Shown here piece after piece: positions 60,284 through 64,000 of a stretch of 64,000 nt of DNA. Below the pieces are notes generated by a model. It was not told the origin of the DNA, did not search any database, and saw only the letters and a list, made by a program, of their open reading frames with translations. The first letter of the stretch is position 1; each line of letters begins with the position of its first letter. The translations under genes and the position numbers were made by a program. Origin of the DNA: Pseudomonas sp. MMS21 TM103 (GTDB taxonomy: Bacteria > Pseudomonadota > Gammaproteobacteria > Pseudomonadales > Pseudomonadaceae); assembly GCF_022132145.1 (NCBI RefSeq), contig NZ_JAJISP010000005.1:186001-250000 (forward strand), in the 5' to 3' direction.

Positions 60284-61020
60284 TAGGTGAAGGGCTGTCG
60301 CTGCGCCAGGGCACCATCGTCGATGCCACGCTGATCAATGCGCCGAGTTCGACCAAGAACAAGGAGCGTAAGCGCGATCCAGAAATGCATCAAACCAAGA
60401 AGGGCAACCAGTACTATTTCGGCATGAAGGAGCACATCGCGTGGATGACGAGTCAGGTCTGGTGCACAGCGTGGTAGGCACGGCAGCGAACGTGGCTGAT
60501 GCCACCCAGGTCGACAAGCTGTTGCACGGCGAGGAAAAAATGGTGGACGCCGATGCCGGCTATACCGGTGTCGAGAAGCGCCCCGAGCATTAAAGCCGTC
60601 AAGTGATCTGGCAAGTTGCGGCACGGTGGAGCAATTACAAGAAATTCAATAAGCTCAGTGCACTGTACAAAGCCAAGCGCAAAATCGAGAAGGCCAAGAT
60701 GCGCGCCAAGGTCGAGCATCCGTTCCGAGTGATCAAGCGTCAGTTCGGTTATGTGAAGACGCGCTTCCGTGGCCTGGCCAAGAACACGGAGCAACTGGTC
60801 ACGCTATTCACGCTGTCAAATCTGTGGATGGCGCACACACATTTACTGACAACTGCAGGAGAGGTGCGCCCGTAATGTGGGCAATGCCATCGCGAGGTGC
60901 TCGCGGTGGCTAAAACAGAAAGATGAGCAGGCGATCTGATCGTTTCAGATCAATTTTCCGCTTTCAAAATCAGCGGAGGCTGAAGTCAGCCAGAAATGCA
61001 TGGCTACTTCAGAGAATCCT
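60284..61020 (+). mobile_element. IS5-family element remnant 2 with broken transposase
   Basis: It begins at GLSLRQGTIVDATLINAPSS, shifts frame near 60431 and has a TAA at 60591. It then runs open (60603-60875) through VIWQVAARWSNYKKFNKLSA, KVEHPFRVIKRQFGYVKTRF and LVTLFTLSNLWMAHTHLLT. The right end, to about 61020, resembles that of remnant 1 (common GGCTACTTCAGA). The two copies are divergent in sequence, so they are separate old insertions and not halves of one. Confidence 0.8.
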
Positions 61021-61058
61021 TAAGTTGATGACATTGGGCGATAACCTGAATCTCTACT

Positions 61059-61101
61059 GAAATTAGCGAGTTTATGAAAATAAGCTAATTTCGCTAATTT
61101 C
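61059..61101. promoter_or_regulatory. Orphan operator-like inverted repeat
   Basis: GAAATTAGCG (61059-61068) and its perfect complement (61092-61101) flank a third, related AGCTAATTTC. TATACA follows as a possible -10. This looks like the control region of a small autoregulated gene, but no intact gene follows before the IS3 remnant at 61212. Confidence 0.35.
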
Positions 61102-61211
61102 GGTATACATGGCTCATGCAGCGCAAAATTCGTATCGATTCAACAGCGGCTGGGCCGGGGATGTCTACCGGAGCGGGGGTAGTCCAGAATGGCGGAGTGA
61201 ATCGACCACTG

Positions 61212-61422
61212 TGTAGTGGTCAACAAATACCGGACACGACGTTAAATTTTTTCTCGGCCTGATCTAGGGACATCCACCGTTGAATTGAGGGGGCTGGATC
61301 CAGTTGTACCGATGCATCAAAAAATGGCTGATATCACGCTGGGCTTCATGGGCAGTTCTGTAACCCAGCGTCGGTATCCATTCGGTTTTCAAGCGGCGGA
61401 ACACACGTTCCATCGGTGCGTC
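61212..61422 (-). mobile_element. IS3-family element: right end and orfB C-terminal remnant
   Basis: TGTAGTGGTCAACAAATACC at 61212 resembles IS3-family termini. Inward on the minus strand the OrfB C-terminus reads DAPMERVFRRLKTEWIPTLG, then YRTAHEAQRDISHFLMHRYN, and WIQPPQFNGGCP before a stop. The rest of the transposase is gone. The stretch 61423-61593 shows no gene. Confidence 0.7.
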
Positions 61423-61593
61423 GGCGCTCCTATGTCAAAGCAGACCCGCCGAGCACGCCAAATCGGCCACAATCAATGCTTACAGCTCCCGGACGATATA
61501 CCGCTTCAAACAACGTTGAATTTATTTTGAGGACAAGCCTTCCAGTGTCCGGCGTTTAACGTAGACCTGCGACCTCGAGCCTTCTTGGTCATA

Positions 61594-61635
61594 AACACCC
61601 CGATAAGCCTCAATTATGAGGCTTATCGGGGTGTT
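61594..61635. terminator. Long bidirectional terminator hairpin
   Basis: A 19-bp perfect stem (AACACCCCGATAAGCCTCA with its complement) around an ATTA loop, starting 14 bp after the oxidoreductase stop. T-rich sequence follows on the minus strand. It closes the MFS-SDR-oxidoreductase operon. Confidence 0.85.
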
Positions 61636-61648
61636 CGCTCCAATTGGG

Positions 61649-62950
61649 TCACTTCATCTTCTGCGCAGCGCGGGCGAGCGTGTCGGCGGCACCCATCAGC
61701 ACTTTGTTGCCTGCCGCCCACACAGCAAACTCCTGGCCTGGGCTGGAGCGTTTGGTGTCTGGAGCCTCGCTCCCCATCTCCGGGTTCTTGTGGCAGGCAA
61801 CCGGAACGTTGAGGATCAGCCGGCGCAGGCAAGAATTGGCGTGGTCACACCACACGATCTCGGCCTCGCGGCCTTCGATGACCTTCAACGCGTAGTCCGG
61901 ATCGGCCAGCATCTGCCGGGCAAGCATGCTGGCATCCACATGGCCAGCCGTGATCGCATTCGCCGCTTGTTTTGGGTCAGGCGTGCTGGACAGGAACAGG
62001 CGGACCCCGCTGCCGAGCGCCTTGCGAAACGCCTGTGGTTCGCCGTGGGCAAGCATGTTGCCGGAAGTGCTCGGCACGTTGTCGCGCATCGACTCGTAAT
62101 TGCCTTCGCTGAGTGAGATGAAATCAAGGCCGGCCCTGGCGATGTGCGAGGCCACTTCGGCGAAACCTTCCGGCTCCTGGCCGCCACGCATGTGGTCGTT
62201 CACGCTCATGCGCAGACCCACAGGGTAATCTGTACCAACTTCGGCACGCACTGCGGCGACCACGTCGCGCAGGATGCGAGCGCGATTCTCGGCTGAGCCG
62301 CCGTATTCGTCGGTGCGCTGATTAGACAGCGGCGACAGGAAGGAAGAGTAGAAGTAGCACATGTGTGCGCCGATCTCGACGCCATCGAAACCGGCAGCCT
62401 TGGCCCGGCGCGCGCCGGCGACCACGCTGACCTCAATATCCTTGATCTCCTCGGCACTAGCCTCATGCGGCACCGGAGTGATGCGGCCACCAGGGATGTA
62501 GAGATGGTTGGGCAAGCCGCCGGAACCGATGCTCACCGGCTTCGGGCTGGCTGCCGAAATCCACCTGTCGTTGCGCGGTACACCCATGCGGCCGAAGCTC
62601 GGGAAAAGCTGGGCAAACACCGGCGTGCCGTATTCGTGCACTGCGGCGGTTAGGCGTTTGAGGTCATCGACAAACTCGTCTTTGTCGAAGCGAAGGTTCG
62701 GCGCAAACGGCGACTCGTTCCAGGCCCGCTCGCTGCATACCGATCCGCCGACGATGACCAGGCCCACCCCGCCCTGCGCTCGGCGCTTGAGGAACGCGAT
62801 GCTCTGCTCGCTGGGTCGGCCGTCTTCGGTCGGGCGCAATACTGCCATCGGCCCAAGGATGATGCGGTTTTTAATTTCCAGCCCGTTGATCTTCAGCGGG
62901 CTGGCCAGCACCGCGGCTGCATTGCTCGTGCTTGTAATCGTCATCGTCAT
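61649..62950 (-). CDS. NADH:flavin oxidoreductase (old yellow enzyme family, barrel only)
   Basis: A 433-residue FMN TIM-barrel enzyme. LASPLKINGLEIKNRIILGPM opens the barrel, and AAGFDGVEIGAHMCYFYSSFLSPLSNQRTDEYGG is the family signature with FMN and substrate residues. GPMAVLRP and ADPDYALKV also fit. Members of the 2,4-dienoyl-CoA reductase branch carry a 4Fe-4S cluster (C-x2-C-x3-C-x11-C). Here only CDHANSC and ACHKNPEMG remain, so one ligand is missing. The C-terminal FAD/NAD domain is absent too. ATG 62950 is the likely start; a GTG at 62962 is possible. Substrate unknown. Confidence 0.85.
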   Translation of the reverse strand: MTMTITSTSNAAAVLASPLKINGLEIKNRIILGPMAVLRPTEDGRPSEQSIAFLKRRAQGGVGLVIVGGSVCSERAWNESPFAPNLRFDKDEFVDDLKRLTAAVHEYGTPVFAQLFPSFGRMGVPRNDRWISAASPKPVSIGSGGLPNHLYIPGGRITPVPHEASAEEIKDIEVSVVAGARRAKAAGFDGVEIGAHMCYFYSSFLSPLSNQRTDEYGGSAENRARILRDVVAAVRAEVGTDYPVGLRMSVNDHMRGGQEPEGFAEVASHIARAGLDFISLSEGNYESMRDNVPSTSGNMLAHGEPQAFRKALGSGVRLFLSSTPDPKQAANAITAGHVDASMLARQMLADPDYALKVIEGREAEIVWCDHANSCLRRLILNVPVACHKNPEMGSEAPDTKRSSPGQEFAVWAAGNKVLMGAADTLARAAQKMK

Positions 62951-63010
62951 CGTCAAAACCACTCTTGCCTATTGGGTATTGCCCGAACCCATTGTCTAGA
63001 ACGGGGGAGG

Positions 63011-63784
63011 CTACATGATCGAACTCGCGCCACCATCCACCGGGATATTGATCGCGGTGACCCATTTCGCCTCGTCGGACGCAAGGTAAAGACCGGCCCA
63101 GGCAACGGCGATAGGCTCACCCGGCTTGCCAGTAAGGGTGCGCTCTACGATCGGAGCCACCGGTGCCTTGTCGCCAAGTTCCCGATACATCGACTGAATC
63201 GGAGGTGTGTTCATCACGCCCGGGCTGATCGAGTTGACCCGCACGCCGACGGCAATACCTTCGGCAGCAAGCTGGCGGGTTAGGGCAAGCACAGCTCCCT
63301 TGGCCGCAGCATGCGCCGCCTGCGGTAGTGCGCGTGCTCCCTGGAGGCCGGCACCGGAGCCGATGTTGACGATAGCTCCGCACGACTTCACAAGGTGCGG
63401 CCAGGCAAGCTGACAGGCACGCCAGACCAGATCGAGCTCGTTCTGTATGGTGAAAACGTAATCGGCATCACTCTGTACCGCGAAAGGCGCGAAGCGCGGC
63501 AGACTGGCGTTGTTGTAGAGCACGTCAATACGGCCATGCCTGGCGGCGGCGCCATCGATCCAACGCGCCACTTCGTCGCGACTGCTGAGGTCGACCGGGG
63601 CAACCACGTCGATAGAGTGACCATCGGTTTCTACCAGTTTTGCGGTTTCCGCCGCCGTCTCGGGATTAATGTCGCAACCGACGACGATTGCGCCTTCGCT
63701 GGCGAACAACCGCGCCGTCACGCGCCCCATACCGCTGCCGATGCCGGTCAGCAGCACCACCTTGCCCTGCAAACGCTTGCTCAT
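63011..63784 (-). CDS. Short-chain dehydrogenase/reductase with His in place of the catalytic Tyr
   Basis: A 257-residue SDR. The nucleotide motif is LLTGIGSGMGRVTARLFASEG, followed by LYNNAS (NNAG-like) and INIGSGAG with the catalytic serine. Where Y-x3-K is expected, the chain reads AAHAAAKGAVLALTRQLA, that is His-x3-Lys. It ends with the usual PVDGG. The start at 63784 follows AAGAGG. It lies 60 bp upstream of the oxidoreductase and 43 bp after the MFS gene, so they probably form one operon. Confidence 0.88.
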   Translation of the reverse strand: MSKRLQGKVVLLTGIGSGMGRVTARLFASEGAIVVGCDINPETAAETAKLVETDGHSIDVVAPVDLSSRDEVARWIDGAAARHGRIDVLYNNASLPRFAPFAVQSDADYVFTIQNELDLVWRACQLAWPHLVKSCGAIVNIGSGAGLQGARALPQAAHAAAKGAVLALTRQLAAEGIAVGVRVNSISPGVMNTPPIQSMYRELGDKAPVAPIVERTLTGKPGEPIAVAWAGLYLASDEAKWVTAINIPVDGGASSIM

Positions 63785-63827
63785 GCCAAACCTCTTATTG
63801 TGTGTTTCATGCTGTTGCTTTGCTTCA

Positions 63828-64000
63828 TTACGAGTTGCGGGTGCCAAGCCGGAAGCTGGTGGCGGACAGGAGGCCCAGCACCAGAGCCGCCCAGCCCAGG
63901 CTGCCGTAACCGATATGCTGCGCTAGGACGCCACCAAGCAGCGGGCCAGTGGCCGAGCCGGCCATGACCATCACCGGCGTGGCCGCAACCACGCGACCGG
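63828..64000 (-). CDS. MFS transporter, C-terminal end (cut by window edge)
   Basis: The last 57 codons are visible: GRVVAATPVMVMAGSATGPLLGGVLAQHIGYGSLGWAALVLGL and the tail FRLGTRNS. The GSATGPLLGG pattern and the two closing hydrophobic helices are those of major facilitator permeases. The gene leads into the SDR and old-yellow-enzyme genes, so it probably transports their substrate. Confidence 0.7.
   Translation of the reverse strand, partial: GRVVAATPVMVMAGSATGPLLGGVLAQHIGYGSLGWAALVLGLLSATSFRLGTRNS

Overview
The window looks like a chromosomal segment of a Pseudomonas-type gammaproteobacterium. It has high G+C, and its gene neighbourhoods match what I know of P. aeruginosa: tRNA-Ser/purC/bamC/dapA/gcvR/bcp/permease/TusA-like; the aru (AST) arginine operon with its split aruF/aruG; minCDE beside an LpxL-type acyltransferase; and nrdA/nrdB beside an RstAB-like two-component pair. 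The species cannot be fixed from the sequence alone.

Layout. From 1 to 9.8 kb there are housekeeping genes: a partial FAH-family hydrolase, tRNA-Ser(CGA), purC of the long type, bamC, dapA, gcvR, bcp, an AI-2E-type permease, a TusA-like protein, a BepA-like M48 protease and a threonine aldolase. From 10.0 to 17.8 kb lies the arginine succinyltransferase operon aruC-F-G-D-B-orf-E (minus strand), preceded by two ArgR-like half-sites. From 18.2 to 25.3 kb come a patatin phospholipase, lpxL with a decayed tandem copy, minCDE, an RluA-type enzyme and three tandem small heat-shock genes whose leader looks like an RNA thermometer. From 25.5 to 33.5 kb there is a response-regulator/sensor-kinase pair split by two MITE-like repeats, then nrdA and nrdB, with a LexA-type box in front of nrdB.

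The accessory part starts at about 33.6 kb. A complete type II CBASS anti-phage operon (HNH-SAVED effector Cap5, a CD-NTase, the E1-E2 fusion Cap2 and the JAMM protease Cap3) ends tail to tail with a DEDDh exonuclease (33.8-39.1 kb). Next come gene remnants (DUF1850, ccoN) and a tyrosine/homogentisate catabolic block (maiA, hpd, hmgR, hmgA, fahA) with two nearly identical candidate HmgR operators. That block is followed by decayed scoB and thiolase genes, and a 32-bp direct repeat brackets the whole block. A chemoreceptor follows, then a TRAP transporter with an OprD porin, a gamma-carbonic-anhydrase-like protein, a class III CoA-transferase, an HMG-CoA-lyase-like enzyme and a LysR regulator. 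Together these look like uptake and cleavage of a branched hydroxy-dicarboxylate. From 58.0 to 61.5 kb there is an insertion-sequence graveyard (IS21, two IS5-type and IS3 remnants) around a ParS-type antitoxin whose RES toxin is broken. The window ends in an MFS/SDR/old-yellow-enzyme operon of unknown substrate.

The most interesting points are the CBASS operon with its adjacent exonuclease, the orphaned antitoxin, the repeat insertion that gives the response regulator its stop codon and abuts the start of the kinase gene, the putative SOS box of nrdB, and the coordinated HmgR sites. All functional statements rest on reading motifs by eye; no database search was run.
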